The notes: generated from the sequence alone by a model not told the origin. Numbered from the stretch's first letter, positions 36,063 through 46,020 are shown. The stretch: DNA of 58,828 nt from Coxiellaceae bacterium (GCA_947475085.1 CANJLU010000001.1:1-58828); one strand, 5' to 3'. A program made the numbers and translations.

Positions 36063-37502
36063 ATGAGTATGAAACTCAAAGCGATTGTTGCTTCACTCGT
36101 AACATTAGGGCTTAGCGGGCCTGTATTGGCGATGCAGCCTTATATGATGGATACATCCTATCAAATGGATGTAATGCGTTATCAAGTCAATAAACTTGAT
36201 TCGATCCTTGACCGAAATCAGCCCGGTGGATTTGATCAACCTTGTGGTTGGACTTGTCGCATCAATATCAGCGGTTGGATAAACACAGACGCTTATTTAG
36301 CTAATAAGCCGCCGGTTTTCTGGGAGTTTAATCCAGCATTTAATCCAACCATTGCGGTGGATCCCACTTCGGTACCTCCAAACGTTTTAACAATTCCAAC
36401 ATCCGGTCGCGCCAGTGATTTATTGCTGAATAATGCAAATTTATTTGTAGATGCGCGGGTTAATAATTGGGTGACGGCGAATATGTCGGTGGTTTATAGC
36501 TCTTTGTCAGGCGTTCCTGGCTCGACAGGTCCGTATAACATCGCTAATTCATTCTTTGTGTATCATCCATTGAATCGAACCGCAATCGATACGGCTTATG
36601 CGACTATCGGTAATTTCCAAGCTTCACCTATCTATTTCAGGGTGGGTAAAGAATACATCCCATTTGGTGCCTATGATCCGTATGGATTTGTAACTCAAGA
36701 GAATCCAACACAATTATTCACTGAGATTACGTCAACTGCTGCACAATTAGGATTTATTATCCCTAGCGGTTTTTATGGTTCCTTATATACCTTTGCAGGT
36801 AATCCTAAAATCTCAGATGGTGGTTCTACGCGCCGTATCCAAAACGGTGGTGCAGATTTAGGATATGGATTTAAGATGTTTAACAGTAAGTTAAATGTGA
36901 ATGCCGGCTATATTGCAAACATAGCGGATTCTAATTTCTTATCTTCCTATTATCTTAATCAACTGGTTGAAGGCACAACCGTTCCGGGTTTACCGAATAC
37001 CAAAGTTCCGGCTTGGAACGTGAATGCGGATATTGCCTTTGGACCATTTGATGCAAATGGGCACTACATTTCAACAACCCGCAGTTTAGCGAATCCATTC
37101 TTTTTAAGTGGCAGTACTTCACCGGGTTTTCCAGTAACTATTCCGACTGCTCAATCTCAATTGGGTAAACCCGTGGTATGGGGCTTAGAAGCTGGATTGA
37201 CGTTCCCAGTGGCGGCGCATCAATCACGTGTGGCGATTGGTTATCAAAAAACTACGCACTTAGCTACCTTTTTACCGCAGCGGCGTATCTATGCAGACTA
37301 TATGGTTAATTTAGCCAAATGGTTTGATGTAGGCATAGCAATATTCCAAGACAGAGATTACAACATTGGTGAAGGGGCTATTGTTACTCCTCCTTCTCCT
37401 CCTAACATCACGCCACCCGTACCAGCTAGAACAATACATTTTGGTGCAACCGGCAATAAATCAACAGTTGGTCAATTACGTGCCAGCATTAAGTTTGCTT
37501 AA
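36063..37502 (+). CDS. LbtU/DUF3573-type outer-membrane porin (first paralogue)
   Basis: 479 residues with a signal peptide (cut after PVLA) and a predicted beta-barrel of about 16 aromatic-girdled strands, ending in a C-terminal SIKFA. It shares with the second porin the block PIYFRVGKEYIPFGAYDPYGF (PLYMTMGQFYVPFGQYSSSMI there), which points to the LbtU siderophore-porin family of Legionella, Coxiella and Francisella. It lacks the long N-terminal coiled coil. A strong AAGGAG site, structured leader and own terminator suggest a highly expressed major porin. Start ATG 36063 or 36069. Confidence 0.78.
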   Translation: MSMKLKAIVASLVTLGLSGPVLAMQPYMMDTSYQMDVMRYQVNKLDSILDRNQPGGFDQPCGWTCRINISGWINTDAYLANKPPVFWEFNPAFNPTIAVDPTSVPPNVLTIPTSGRASDLLLNNANLFVDARVNNWVTANMSVVYSSLSGVPGSTGPYNIANSFFVYHPLNRTAIDTAYATIGNFQASPIYFRVGKEYIPFGAYDPYGFVTQENPTQLFTEITSTAAQLGFIIPSGFYGSLYTFAGNPKISDGGSTRRIQNGGADLGYGFKMFNSKLNVNAGYIANIADSNFLSSYYLNQLVEGTTVPGLPNTKVPAWNVNADIAFGPFDANGHYISTTRSLANPFFLSGSTSPGFPVTIPTAQSQLGKPVVWGLEAGLTFPVAAHQSRVAIGYQKTTHLATFLPQRRIYADYMVNLAKWFDVGIAIFQDRDYNIGEGAIVTPPSPPNITPPVPARTIHFGATGNKSTVGQLRASIKFA

Positions 37503-37538
37503 ATTTACTATTACGAAATGAATTTAAATAAAGCATTG

Positions 37539-37562
37539 AGCCCGCGCAAGCGGGCTTTTTTG
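37539..37562 (+). terminator. rho-independent terminator of the first porin gene
   Basis: Perfect 7-pair stem AGCCCGC/GCGGGCT with a GCAA loop, followed by six T residues, 37 bases after the stop. Confidence 0.93.
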
Positions 37563-37734
37563 TTTAGAGAAAATATTTTAATTATCTAGTAGTTTATCCG
37601 GAGGCAAGAAAAACTGCTAATATTTAAAATATTTATGTATAGATTGCCCTAGTAAGCTTAAATATCAGCAGGGTTGTTTCGTAATTTTATTTTCTTCAAA
37701 AAAATTATAAATTTATAAAAGGTCAGGGTTTACT

Positions 37735-38463
37735 ATGTTTGAATTATTTTTTTCACCGGAAGCTTGGATTAGTTTGCTTACCTTAACGGCATTAGAGATT
37801 ATTCTAGGAATAGATAACCTGGTTTTTATTTCTATCGTGACCAATAGGCTTGCTAAGGCTCAACAACGCTCAGCCCGTCAATTTGGCTTATTACTCGCCT
37901 GTCTAACGCGTTTACTTTTGCTGGCAACGCTTGCTTGGATGACTAAGTTTACACAACCCCTTTTTAATTTGGTGGGCCATGTATTTTCTGGTAGGGATTT
38001 GGTCTTAATCCTAGGAGGGTTATTTTTACTTGCAAAAGGTACGAGCGAACTTCATTTTAATGTAACTATTGAGAAAGAAAATAAAAGTAATTTACACCGA
38101 TATTCACGATTTTCGATGGTTATCATTCAGATTATGTTTTTAGATATTATTTTTTCATTGGATAGCGTGATCACTGCAGTAGGAATGGCTCAGGAATTTA
38201 TAATTATGGCCTTAGCTATTATCATCGCGATTGCATTAATGATATGGGCTAGTGGACCCTTGAGTCATTTTATTAATATTTATCCCAACTTAAAGATCCT
38301 CGGTTTAAGTTTTTTATTATTAATCGGCTTAGTATTGGTAGCTGATGGCTTTGGATTGCATATACCTAGAGCTTATCTATATTTTGCTATCGCTTTCTCG
38401 GTATTTGTTGAATGGTTAAATATTTTGGCCAGGCGCTGGCGACAGAAGAAAAATCTGAATTAG
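37735..38463 (+). CDS. TerC-family membrane protein
   Basis: 242 residues with seven membrane helices. The acidic motifs EIILGIDNLVF and IIFSLDSVITAVGMA define the TerC/YgdQ/YoaE family, thought to move manganese or other metals. No tellurite genes nearby. Stands between the two porin genes. Confidence 0.9.
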   Translation: MFELFFSPEAWISLLTLTALEIILGIDNLVFISIVTNRLAKAQQRSARQFGLLLACLTRLLLLATLAWMTKFTQPLFNLVGHVFSGRDLVLILGGLFLLAKGTSELHFNVTIEKENKSNLHRYSRFSMVIIQIMFLDIIFSLDSVITAVGMAQEFIIMALAIIIAIALMIWASGPLSHFINIYPNLKILGLSFLLLIGLVLVADGFGLHIPRAYLYFAIAFSVFVEWLNILARRWRQKKNLN

Positions 38464-38607
38464 CGGCTAAATCTTGGGGGGAAACCTACTGATTTTTAAA
38501 TAAAAGTGATGACTTAAATAAACACTAAAGAAAAATATGCTTGCATTCATCAGTTTTTTTTGATAAATAGGGGTGCTATCACTTATTTCAATAATAAGGT
38601 GCTCCTC

Positions 38608-40119
38608 ATGCTAAGTAACAAATATAAATTAACGGCGCTCATGACTATTGTGTGCTGGTTGGGTTTACAGGGGAATCTGGCCTTTGCTGATGAGACAAAT
38701 GGTAAAGAAATTAGAAGACTAGCACAAAGGACTCAAGTATTGGAGTCCGAATTGCAACGTGTGCAAAATCAGGTAGCTACTTTACGTAAACAATCAAATT
38801 CACCTAATATTTCTTCTAATGAGATTACTGCTCATCAAAGTTTAGTTACCTCTTTACATCCTTTTTTTATCATAGGGACACCCGTTATTAGCTCGCCTTT
38901 TATCGGTATCAACTCGGAATATAATGCTTCTGATTTAGTGGTTAATCAGCCTTATGTGAATGAAGACCTTTACTTATTACAACAAAGAAAACAAATTTTT
39001 AACTATTTGCAAGAAAATGGCCATCAACTTTCAGATACACCTGTTATTAATTTAAGTGGAAAAATAGAATCTCAAATTTTTCATACCAGTCATTTTGGCA
39101 ATTTCCAAAATAACTCTGCTACCGATATTGATTTGACGGGTATTGAATTAGATACTGAAATTTTAGTCAATCAGTGGGTCACAGGACTCATCGCGTTTGT
39201 TTATGACAATACACCCCCGACGGATATGTCGCCTAGACGAATTGACAATTCTCGTGTTCTTTTAGAGCGAGGGTTCTTAACTATTGGAAATTTAGCAAAG
39301 TTTCCTTTGTATATGACTATGGGTCAATTTTATGTGCCCTTTGGTCAATATTCATCTTCAATGATCAGTGATCCATTCACTAAAACCTTAGGCAGAACCA
39401 AAGCTAGGGCCTTGGAGTTAGGTTATTCAAAACAATTTAATGATGAAAATGATTTAAATTTATCAGCTTTTGTTTTTAGAGGACCAAGCCGAACTAGCAT
39501 AGATAATAATGGTCTGCGGAATTATGGTGCTAATGCTGAGTATATTTTTACTAAGCCAAAATGGAATATTGATGTAGCAGGAAGTTATATTCGCAGCATA
39601 GCAGATTCGCTAGGCCTGCAACATAATGGTAATAATGGGCCTAATAATTTCGAAGGTTTTGCGACTAACAATAACACTGAAGTTCTTAATCCTGTGCCTG
39701 GCTTAGATGCACGCGGAACTTTGAGTATTGAAGCTTTTAGTATTACCGGTGAATATGTGACGGCTAGTCGTTCATTCTCCTCTTCAGTATTATCATTTGA
39801 TAATCAAGGTGCTAAGCCTTCAGCTTTTCATGCAGAAGCTGCGTATAAATTTAGTGTTTTGGAAAAGCCTAGCGCAGTTATTATTGGATATGATCAATCA
39901 AAAGATGCTTTAGGTTTACTTATTCCTAAAAAGCGTTATATAGCAACCGTTAGTACGTCTATTTGGAAAGATACCATTGAAAGTTTAGAGTTTCGTCACG
40001 ATATTGACTATAGCGCAACAGATGTCGCTCTAGGGCAATCAGGGCTAGGACTTAATCCTATTAATGGCACAGGGAAAAGCGGGAATACGATTACTTTACA
40101 AGTAGGCCTATACTTTTAA
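38608..40119 (+). CDS. LbtU-family siderophore porin (second paralogue)
   Basis: 503 residues from ATG 38608, where a signal peptide begins (ending NLAFA). A coiled coil (about 28-60, RRLAQRTQVLESELQRVQNQ) precedes the beta-barrel, the layout of Legionella LbtU, the outer-membrane legiobactin receptor, and of DUF3573 proteins. Barrel motif PLYMTMGQFYVPFGQY. An upstream frame from 38560 lacks a signal sequence. Likely substrate iron-siderophore, by family only. Confidence 0.85.
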   Translation: MLSNKYKLTALMTIVCWLGLQGNLAFADETNGKEIRRLAQRTQVLESELQRVQNQVATLRKQSNSPNISSNEITAHQSLVTSLHPFFIIGTPVISSPFIGINSEYNASDLVVNQPYVNEDLYLLQQRKQIFNYLQENGHQLSDTPVINLSGKIESQIFHTSHFGNFQNNSATDIDLTGIELDTEILVNQWVTGLIAFVYDNTPPTDMSPRRIDNSRVLLERGFLTIGNLAKFPLYMTMGQFYVPFGQYSSSMISDPFTKTLGRTKARALELGYSKQFNDENDLNLSAFVFRGPSRTSIDNNGLRNYGANAEYIFTKPKWNIDVAGSYIRSIADSLGLQHNGNNGPNNFEGFATNNNTEVLNPVPGLDARGTLSIEAFSITGEYVTASRSFSSSVLSFDNQGAKPSAFHAEAAYKFSVLEKPSAVIIGYDQSKDALGLLIPKKRYIATVSTSIWKDTIESLEFRHDIDYSATDVALGQSGLGLNPINGTGKSGNTITLQVGLYF

Positions 40120-40318
40120 ATAAAAATTAAAATCTTATAAGAGGGGGTATTACTTTAATATCTCTTTTTGTTATCCTAAGCCTCATGCTTAACCCAGTGA
40201 TGGGTTTGAGTTGGCAAACAATAGCCGAGGAACGGAATTTACATGAGTAAATGACAACCGTAGACTAGCACTTTAAAAATGAAATTAAGTCTATCACGCA
40301 GGTTATATAACTGGTCTA

Positions 40319-41539
40319 ATGAACAAGCGTATCTTATTGGGTATTACAGGTAGCATCGCTGCATATAAAACCCCGGAACTTATCAGAAAACTCAAAGAAC
40401 AAAATTATGACCTTAGGGTTGTTTTAACTTCCTGTGGTAAGGCATTCGTAACTCCTTTGACGCTACAAGCTGTTTCACAGCATAAAGTATATGAGGAACT
40501 TATAGATGTCGAAGCTGAAGCTGCAATGAGTCATATTGATCTTGCGCGATGGCCTGATAGTATTTTGATTGCTCCTGCAACAGCACACGTGATTGCTAAA
40601 TTAGCTCATGGTCTTGCTGATGATTTACTGAGTACCTTATGTTTAGCATCTAACGTTAGATTAATTATTGTGCCTGCAATGAATCAAGCAATGTGGTCTA
40701 ATCGGGCAACTCAAGATAATGTGTGTAAACTAAAGGAGAGAGATTGCTTATTTATAGGGCCTGGAGAAGGAAGTCAAGCATGTGGCGAGTTTGGTTTAGG
40801 CCGCATGCTAGAACCCCAAGAAATAGTCGATGCCTTAGCAAAGGTATTTATTAAACCCTATTTACAAAAGCAAAGAATTTTAATTACTGCTGGTCCTACT
40901 CAAGAATGCATCGATCCGGTGCGCTATTTGTCAAATCGTAGTTCAGGAAAGATGGGATTTGCTTTAGCCCAAGCTGCTATAGAAGCGGGAGCTGAAGTTA
41001 CACTCATTAGCGGACCTGTAGCGTTAATACCCCCAAAAAAATTGAAATTTATAGCGGTGAAGACAGCTGCCGAAATGCTAATGGCAGTTGAGAAGGAAAT
41101 TAGTTCGCAAACGATTTTTATCAGTACTGCCGCTGTCGCAGATTATCAAATCGTAAATCCAGCATTACAAAAAATTAAAAAAACAGGCGCACCTTTAACC
41201 CTACAGCTAAAACCTACTGTTGATATTTTGGCTACGGTTAGTCAAATGAGTTTAGAAGCTAGGCCTTTACTGATGGGGTTTGCTGCCGAAACCGAATATA
41301 CCTTAAAATTTGCAGAAGAAAAGCGAAGAAGTAAAAATATAGATCTAATGGTAGTTAATGATGTGAGTCAAACGGATATTGGTTTTGATAGTGATAAAAA
41401 TGAAGTGACGGTATTATCATCTGATGTGCCTATACATCTAGCATGTGCAACTAAACAATCAATAGCCCAGCAATTACTGCAAATTGTTTCGAATCGTATG
41501 CTTAGTTCCACGAAAAAAAATGCTAACACGCCTCTTTAG
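40319..41539 (+). CDS. coaBC: bifunctional phosphopantothenoylcysteine decarboxylase/synthetase CoaBC
   Basis: 406 residues. N-terminal flavoprotein decarboxylase CoaC (GITGSIAAYKTPELIR, catalytic histidine in SHIDLARW, VPAMNQAMW, ACGEFGLGRM) and C-terminal synthetase CoaB (ITAGPTQECIDPVRYLSNRSSGKMG). It makes 4'-phosphopantetheine for coenzyme A. With panB and panC nearby on the same strand this is a small pantothenate/CoA region, though a repeat separates them. Confidence 0.97.
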   Translation: MNKRILLGITGSIAAYKTPELIRKLKEQNYDLRVVLTSCGKAFVTPLTLQAVSQHKVYEELIDVEAEAAMSHIDLARWPDSILIAPATAHVIAKLAHGLADDLLSTLCLASNVRLIIVPAMNQAMWSNRATQDNVCKLKERDCLFIGPGEGSQACGEFGLGRMLEPQEIVDALAKVFIKPYLQKQRILITAGPTQECIDPVRYLSNRSSGKMGFALAQAAIEAGAEVTLISGPVALIPPKKLKFIAVKTAAEMLMAVEKEISSQTIFISTAAVADYQIVNPALQKIKKTGAPLTLQLKPTVDILATVSQMSLEARPLLMGFAAETEYTLKFAEEKRRSKNIDLMVVNDVSQTDIGFDSDKNEVTVLSSDVPIHLACATKQSIAQQLLQIVSNRMLSSTKKNANTPL

Positions 41540-41651
41540 ATCGAATACATTCAGGGATAAACCGCAGATCGCTTGATAATTGGACACCAGCTCTTTACAC
41601 TAAGCACGCTCCTATCCTTTGTGAAGGAGACAAAAATTTTTGCTTCAAGAA

Positions 41652-41774
41652 TATACTCACAGCAATTGGATTTTTGGCAAGGCGCCGCGAGAATGAAGCA
41701 ACCGGAATGTATTAATATACATGAGGATTGCGAATTGAGCGGTAACGCAGACAAAAATTCAAGTGCGAAGAGTA
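41652..41774 (+). repeat. palindromic dispersed repeat, copy 4 (best full-length example)
   Basis: Both ends are complete: TATACTCACAGCAATTGG at the left, AATTCAAGTGCGAAGAGTA at the right. Between them come GGCAAGGCGCCGCGAGAATG, CAACCGGAATG, a GTATTAATATAC centre and GAGGATTGCGAATTGAGCGG. The two halves can pair over most of their length with mismatches. It is in the coaBC-panB gap; the rest of that 310-base gap shows no feature. Confidence 0.9.
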
Positions 41775-41849
41775 AACACATGAGGACTTGATCATGCGAC
41801 AGGTACCTATTGTTCTTCGTTATTACCATTCTTTACTGGTAAATGGCGT

Positions 41850-42635
41850 ATGAGCGTTTTAGAATTTGCTGAAAAAAAAATAATTAAAGAAAAAATCGTA
41901 ATCTTAACTTGCTATGATTATAGTACCGCAAGAATCTTTAATGAATCTTCTTTAGATGCTTTATTAATTGGCGATAGTCTTGCCATGACCATGCATGGCT
42001 TTAAAGATACGGTTATGGCTACGCTGCCTATGATGGAACTTCATACTGCTGCGGTACGTCGAGGAGCTCCTGCTAAGTTTATTATTACTGATCTTCCTTT
42101 TCTAAGTTATCGTCAATCATTAAGACGAAGTGTTATTGCAGTTCAAAAGCTAATGCAAGCAGGTGCGCAAGCTATTAAATTAGAGGGTGCAGCAGGTAAT
42201 CTCTCATTAATAGCCCATTTAGTTGAATCGGGTATTCCTGTCATGGGTCATATAGGTTTAACTCCACAATTTGTCCATGCCCTAGGTGGATATAAAGTCC
42301 AAGGAAAAACGGTTGCTCAGGCAGAACGGCTTCAACAAGACGCTTTAGCCTTAGAACAAGCAGGTTGCTTTGCTATAGTACTTGAGTGTGTTCCATCACA
42401 ACTGGCAAGAAAAATAACAGGCTTGTTAAAAACTCCAACGATTGGTATAGGGGCTGGTGTTGATACCGACGGACAGGTTTTAGTCACGCAGGATTTATTA
42501 GGACTCAATCTGGATTTCAAACCAAAATTTGTTAATCAATTTCTTGATGGTAATCAACTGATTCTAAAAGCGGTTGAACACTATAGTCATTGCGTTAAAC
42601 ATAAAGAATTTCCCAGTGATGAACATAGTTATTAA
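41850..42635 (+). CDS. panB: 3-methyl-2-oxobutanoate hydroxymethyltransferase PanB
   Basis: 261 residues, first enzyme of pantothenate synthesis (ketopantoate from ketoisovalerate and methylene-THF). LTCYDYSTARI, LLIGDSLAMTMHG, IKLEGA, VMGHIGLTPQ and IGIGAG are characteristic. Overlaps panC by 17 bases. Confidence 0.97.
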   Translation: MSVLEFAEKKIIKEKIVILTCYDYSTARIFNESSLDALLIGDSLAMTMHGFKDTVMATLPMMELHTAAVRRGAPAKFIITDLPFLSYRQSLRRSVIAVQKLMQAGAQAIKLEGAAGNLSLIAHLVESGIPVMGHIGLTPQFVHALGGYKVQGKTVAQAERLQQDALALEQAGCFAIVLECVPSQLARKITGLLKTPTIGIGAGVDTDGQVLVTQDLLGLNLDFKPKFVNQFLDGNQLILKAVEHYSHCVKHKEFPSDEHSY

Positions 42636-43392
42636 GCTTAACGACTGGCAAAACATAAGGAAAAAAAATAATAATAAAAGTATAGGATTTGTACATACAA
42701 TGGGTCATTTGCATGCAGGTCACTTAAGTCTATGCTCTCGTTCCCAAGCGGAAAATGATTTAACTGTGGTGGCCATTTTTGTAAATGCTAAGCAATTTAA
42801 TCAAATAGAGGATTTCATACACTATCCGCGCAGTTTAGAACAAGATAGTGTTTTATTAAGTAAGCAGAAAGTTGATTATTTATTATTGTTTGATTCTGAA
42901 ACTATTTACTCCGATAATTATCACATTCAGATTCATGATACCAGTGATTTAAGCAAAGAATTAGAAGCAGAGTTTCGCCCCGGACATTTTATTGGGATGT
43001 TAACCGTGGTATTAAAATATCTGAATATTGTAAGACCAACGCGATCATATTATGGCGAAAAAGACTATCAACAATTATTACTCATTAAAAAAATGGCGCA
43101 AGCACTTTTTTTAGAAACAGAAATCGTTGCTTGCCCGACTATTCGAGCAACAGATGGTTTAGCTTTAAGCTCAAGAAATAGTCGTTTGAGCTCAGAGCAG
43201 CGTGATTTGGCGATTCATTTCCCGATGATTTTAAAACTAGCTTCAAGCGCGGAAGCTGCTATGAAACAATTAGAAAGCTTAGGGTTTAAGGTAGATTACG
43301 TTGCGGATCATTGGGAGAGACGTTTAGCAGCAATCCAGATTGGGGACGTACGGCTAATCGATGCTTTGCCTATATTGAAAGATGACGGGTAA
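42619..43392 (+). CDS. panC: pantoate-beta-alanine ligase PanC
   Basis: 258 residues from ATG 42619 (MNIVIKLNDWQNI). HTMGHLHAGHLSL is the first nucleotide-binding motif, unusual in having HTMGH where PTMGA is common. FRPGHFIGMLTVVLKYLNIV, YYGEKDYQQL and SSRNSRLS follow. Slightly shorter than usual (about 280). panD is not here. Its 3' end overlaps the convergent spoT by 23 bases. Confidence 0.95.
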   Translation: MNIVIKLNDWQNIRKKNNNKSIGFVHTMGHLHAGHLSLCSRSQAENDLTVVAIFVNAKQFNQIEDFIHYPRSLEQDSVLLSKQKVDYLLLFDSETIYSDNYHIQIHDTSDLSKELEAEFRPGHFIGMLTVVLKYLNIVRPTRSYYGEKDYQQLLLIKKMAQALFLETEIVACPTIRATDGLALSSRNSRLSSEQRDLAIHFPMILKLASSAEAAMKQLESLGFKVDYVADHWERRLAAIQIGDVRLIDALPILKDDG

Positions 43393-45481
43393 TTTTTATT
43401 GTATATTGAATGGTGCGTAAAAAACGGATGACTTTGGCTAAGTGCTTGCGATTGAGTACTGACAAAGTAAAGTGAATAATACTATGTTTTCTATCACGAC
43501 TTTCAACTTTGATATTTTCAATATTAGCATCGGCTTTAGCAATATTATGTGTTAATAATGCTAATACACCATGTTGATTGATAGTTTCAATATAAATATC
43601 CGTTTTAAAAAATCCATTAGTTTGTTTTTCCCATTGTATGGAAATGGCCCGCTCAGGGTTTTTTTTAATAAGTCGCGCTGCGTATTTACAACGTTGTAAA
43701 TGCACAGTAAGACCATGTCCAGCATTGAGTAAACCTATAATGTCATCGCCCGGAATAGGTCGGCAACATTCAGCGAATTTAATTAAACCGTTATCTGCAT
43801 TTTTAAGGAACACGGGTAATGAGTTAATTTGATTTTTAAAACTAGGTTTTAAACTACATACTGAATAAGCAACTAAAGCAGGGTGTATATACCCTAGTCC
43901 AATAGCTTCGAATAAATCTTCTAAGGAATCGTATTGAAACTTTTGTAAGGTCTTATTCAGATTTTTAACGTTGATTTGAGTACTGTCTTGTCCTAAAGGA
44001 GTTAAATTGTTATCCAGCAGGCGTTGGCCTAATTGTACGGCTTCATTATGCTGCTTATTTTTAAAAAACTGTCTAATATGGCTCCGAGCACGGCCAGTCG
44101 CTACAAACTCCAACCAGCGTGAATCAGGAAAAGTTTTCGGATCAGTGATGATTTCTACCGTTTGACCACTTTGTAAATGCGTACTGAGTGGAACTAAATG
44201 TTTATCTATTTTTGCTGCAATACAGTGATTTCCAATATCAGAGTGAATCGCATAAGCGAAGTCGATCAAGGTGGCTTTATGAGGAAGCTCAATGATGTCA
44301 CCTTTAGGCGTAAAGATATATATATCGGTAGGAAAAAGATCGATTTTCACCGTCTCCATAAATTCTAAGGAACTAGGAGTGGTTTGTTGAATATCCAGTA
44401 AACGCTTGAGCCATTCTCGTGCGCGCAAATGTGGACGGAGTTCGTTAGCTTTAGTTTTTTCCTCTAACCAGTAACTTACAATACCATGATCAGCGCCATT
44501 ATCCATGGTGGTGGTACGGATTTGTATGTGAATTGACGTAGCGCCAGGACCAAATAAAGTTGTATGTAATGCTTGATAACCGTTCGCTTTAGGTATGGCA
44601 ATATAATCGTGAAAATGATCGGGCAGAGGCTTATAAAGATTGTGTACTGCACCGAGTACGCGATAGCAACTATCAATATTATCTACAATAATGCAAAAAA
44701 TTGGGATATCAATGATTTCATTGAAGGCTAAATGATTTTCCCGCATTTTTTTATAAATTTGATACAGATGCTTTTTTTTATGCCAAATAGTATGAAAAGG
44801 TAAATGATGTTTATCCAAACACTCTTTCAAAGCCGATTCTATTTTATGGATACTTGTTTTATGTTTACGTCGATTTTTTTGAACTGTTTCTTGTAAAATA
44901 CGATATCGCCATGGATAAAGGTTTAAAAAACAAAGATCTTCCAATTCTATACGTACCATATGCATACCTAAGCGCTGTGCAATTGGGGCGTAAATATCCA
45001 ATGTTTCTTTAGCAATACGATAACGTTTTTCTACAGGTACTGCGGATAAGGTGCGCATGTTATGCAAGCGATCGGCCAGTTTTATGATAATGATACGAAT
45101 ATCTTTTGCCATAGCTAGCAACATTTTGCGAAAATTTTCTGCTTGAGCTTCTGCACGGCTTTGAAATTGAATTTGCGTCAGTTTACTCATCCCATCGACA
45201 AGCTCTGCTATTTCGCCGCCAAATGTTGCAGTTAAAACCGTTTTTTCGATGGGAGTGTCTTCAATAACATCATGTAAAATTGCGACGATTAGTGTCTGAG
45301 CATCCATGCGCATTTGCGCGAGAATTTTAGCAACTGCGATAGGATGGCTAATGTAAGGATCGCCACTATGGCGTTTTTGACCAGAATGGGCCCTAGCGGC
45401 AAATTGATAAGCATTATAGACTTGTTTTATTTGCTCTGGGGACAGATAGGCTTGTATTTCTTGTTTGAGGTCACTAAACAT
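43370..45481 (-). CDS. spoT: SpoT-type (p)ppGpp hydrolase with altered synthetase domain
   Basis: 703 residues from ATG 45481 (45487 also possible). Order: HD hydrolase, synthetase, TGS (FTPKGDIIELP), helical, and ACT. Hydrolase residues are intact: ISHP (H46), HDVIEDT (H70, D71, E74, D75) and ADRLHNMRT (D137). In the synthetase domain the usual R of FRV is C263, the lysine before DYIA is H291, and the catalytic glutamate of ExQIRT is H318 (SIHIQIRT). D258 stays. It probably degrades ppGpp but makes little or none. Follows rpoZ, as in most gammaproteobacteria. Confidence 0.93.
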   Translation of the reverse strand: MFSDLKQEIQAYLSPEQIKQVYNAYQFAARAHSGQKRHSGDPYISHPIAVAKILAQMRMDAQTLIVAILHDVIEDTPIEKTVLTATFGGEIAELVDGMSKLTQIQFQSRAEAQAENFRKMLLAMAKDIRIIIIKLADRLHNMRTLSAVPVEKRYRIAKETLDIYAPIAQRLGMHMVRIELEDLCFLNLYPWRYRILQETVQKNRRKHKTSIHKIESALKECLDKHHLPFHTIWHKKKHLYQIYKKMRENHLAFNEIIDIPIFCIIVDNIDSCYRVLGAVHNLYKPLPDHFHDYIAIPKANGYQALHTTLFGPGATSIHIQIRTTTMDNGADHGIVSYWLEEKTKANELRPHLRAREWLKRLLDIQQTTPSSLEFMETVKIDLFPTDIYIFTPKGDIIELPHKATLIDFAYAIHSDIGNHCIAAKIDKHLVPLSTHLQSGQTVEIITDPKTFPDSRWLEFVATGRARSHIRQFFKNKQHNEAVQLGQRLLDNNLTPLGQDSTQINVKNLNKTLQKFQYDSLEDLFEAIGLGYIHPALVAYSVCSLKPSFKNQINSLPVFLKNADNGLIKFAECCRPIPGDDIIGLLNAGHGLTVHLQRCKYAARLIKKNPERAISIQWEKQTNGFFKTDIYIETINQHGVLALLTHNIAKADANIENIKVESRDRKHSIIHFTLSVLNRKHLAKVIRFLRTIQYTIKITRHLSI

Positions 45482-45506
45482 GTGCATGCAAGCGCCCCCG
45501 GGTTTT

Positions 45507-45752
45507 TTACAAGCCTGTAGACTGTGACCCACTTAGGCCGCCACCGGTTTCTTGCTCTGATTTTTCCCCGGCTTCATTGAGTTTCCCATCAGCGATTTCT
45601 CTCAAGGCTATCACTGTAGGTTTATCGTTTTCGGGGTCAACCATGGCCATGCCGCCTTTAGCAATTTGCCGGGCCCGTTTTGAGGCTATAATTACTAATT
45701 CAAAATGATTTTTGACTTTCTTTAAACAATCTTCAACGGTAACGCGTGCCAT
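45507..45752 (-). CDS. rpoZ: RNA polymerase omega subunit
   Basis: 81 residues; [20 protein letters not shown] and [12 protein letters not shown] are the family core. It supports RNA polymerase assembly and forms part of a ppGpp site. The tail is short and glycine/serine-rich. gmk, usually upstream, is replaced here by a repeat copy. Confidence 0.95.
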   Translation of the reverse strand: MARVTVEDCLKKVKNHFELVIIASKRARQIAKGGMAMVDPENDKPTVIALREIADGKLNEAGEKSEQETGGGLSGSQSTGL

Positions 45753-45820
45753 ATAAATTCTCTATTAATTGAGCGAAATTGAACCTAATACTATAACATT
45801 ATTTGGCTATATCTATACTA

Positions 45821-45947
45821 TACTCCTCACACTTGAATTTTTGGACTATGTTGCCGTTCAACTCGTAATCCTCATGTATTTTGATGAAATGAAGCCTTCT
45901 TCCGCTTTCAAGGTGCTTTGTCATAAATCCAATTGCTATGAGTATAT
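45821..45947 (-). repeat. palindromic dispersed repeat, copy 5 (decayed, near full length)
   Basis: TACTCCTCACACTTGAATTT and GTTGCCGTTCAACTCG at the left, ATAAATCCAATTGCTATGAG at the right match the family in reverse orientation. Lies between gap and rpoZ. Confidence 0.8.
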
Positions 45948-46020
45948 ATTTCCGATAAAAGTATAGCTTTTTTCCTGTTTTTTCGGGATTAAGCGTTTAA
46001 AGTGGCTTTTTCCCGCTAAA

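Noticed and set aside
40190-40220. Terminator after the second porin gene (AACCC/GGGTT hairpin)
   Set aside because: Only a five-pair stem and no T-run follows.
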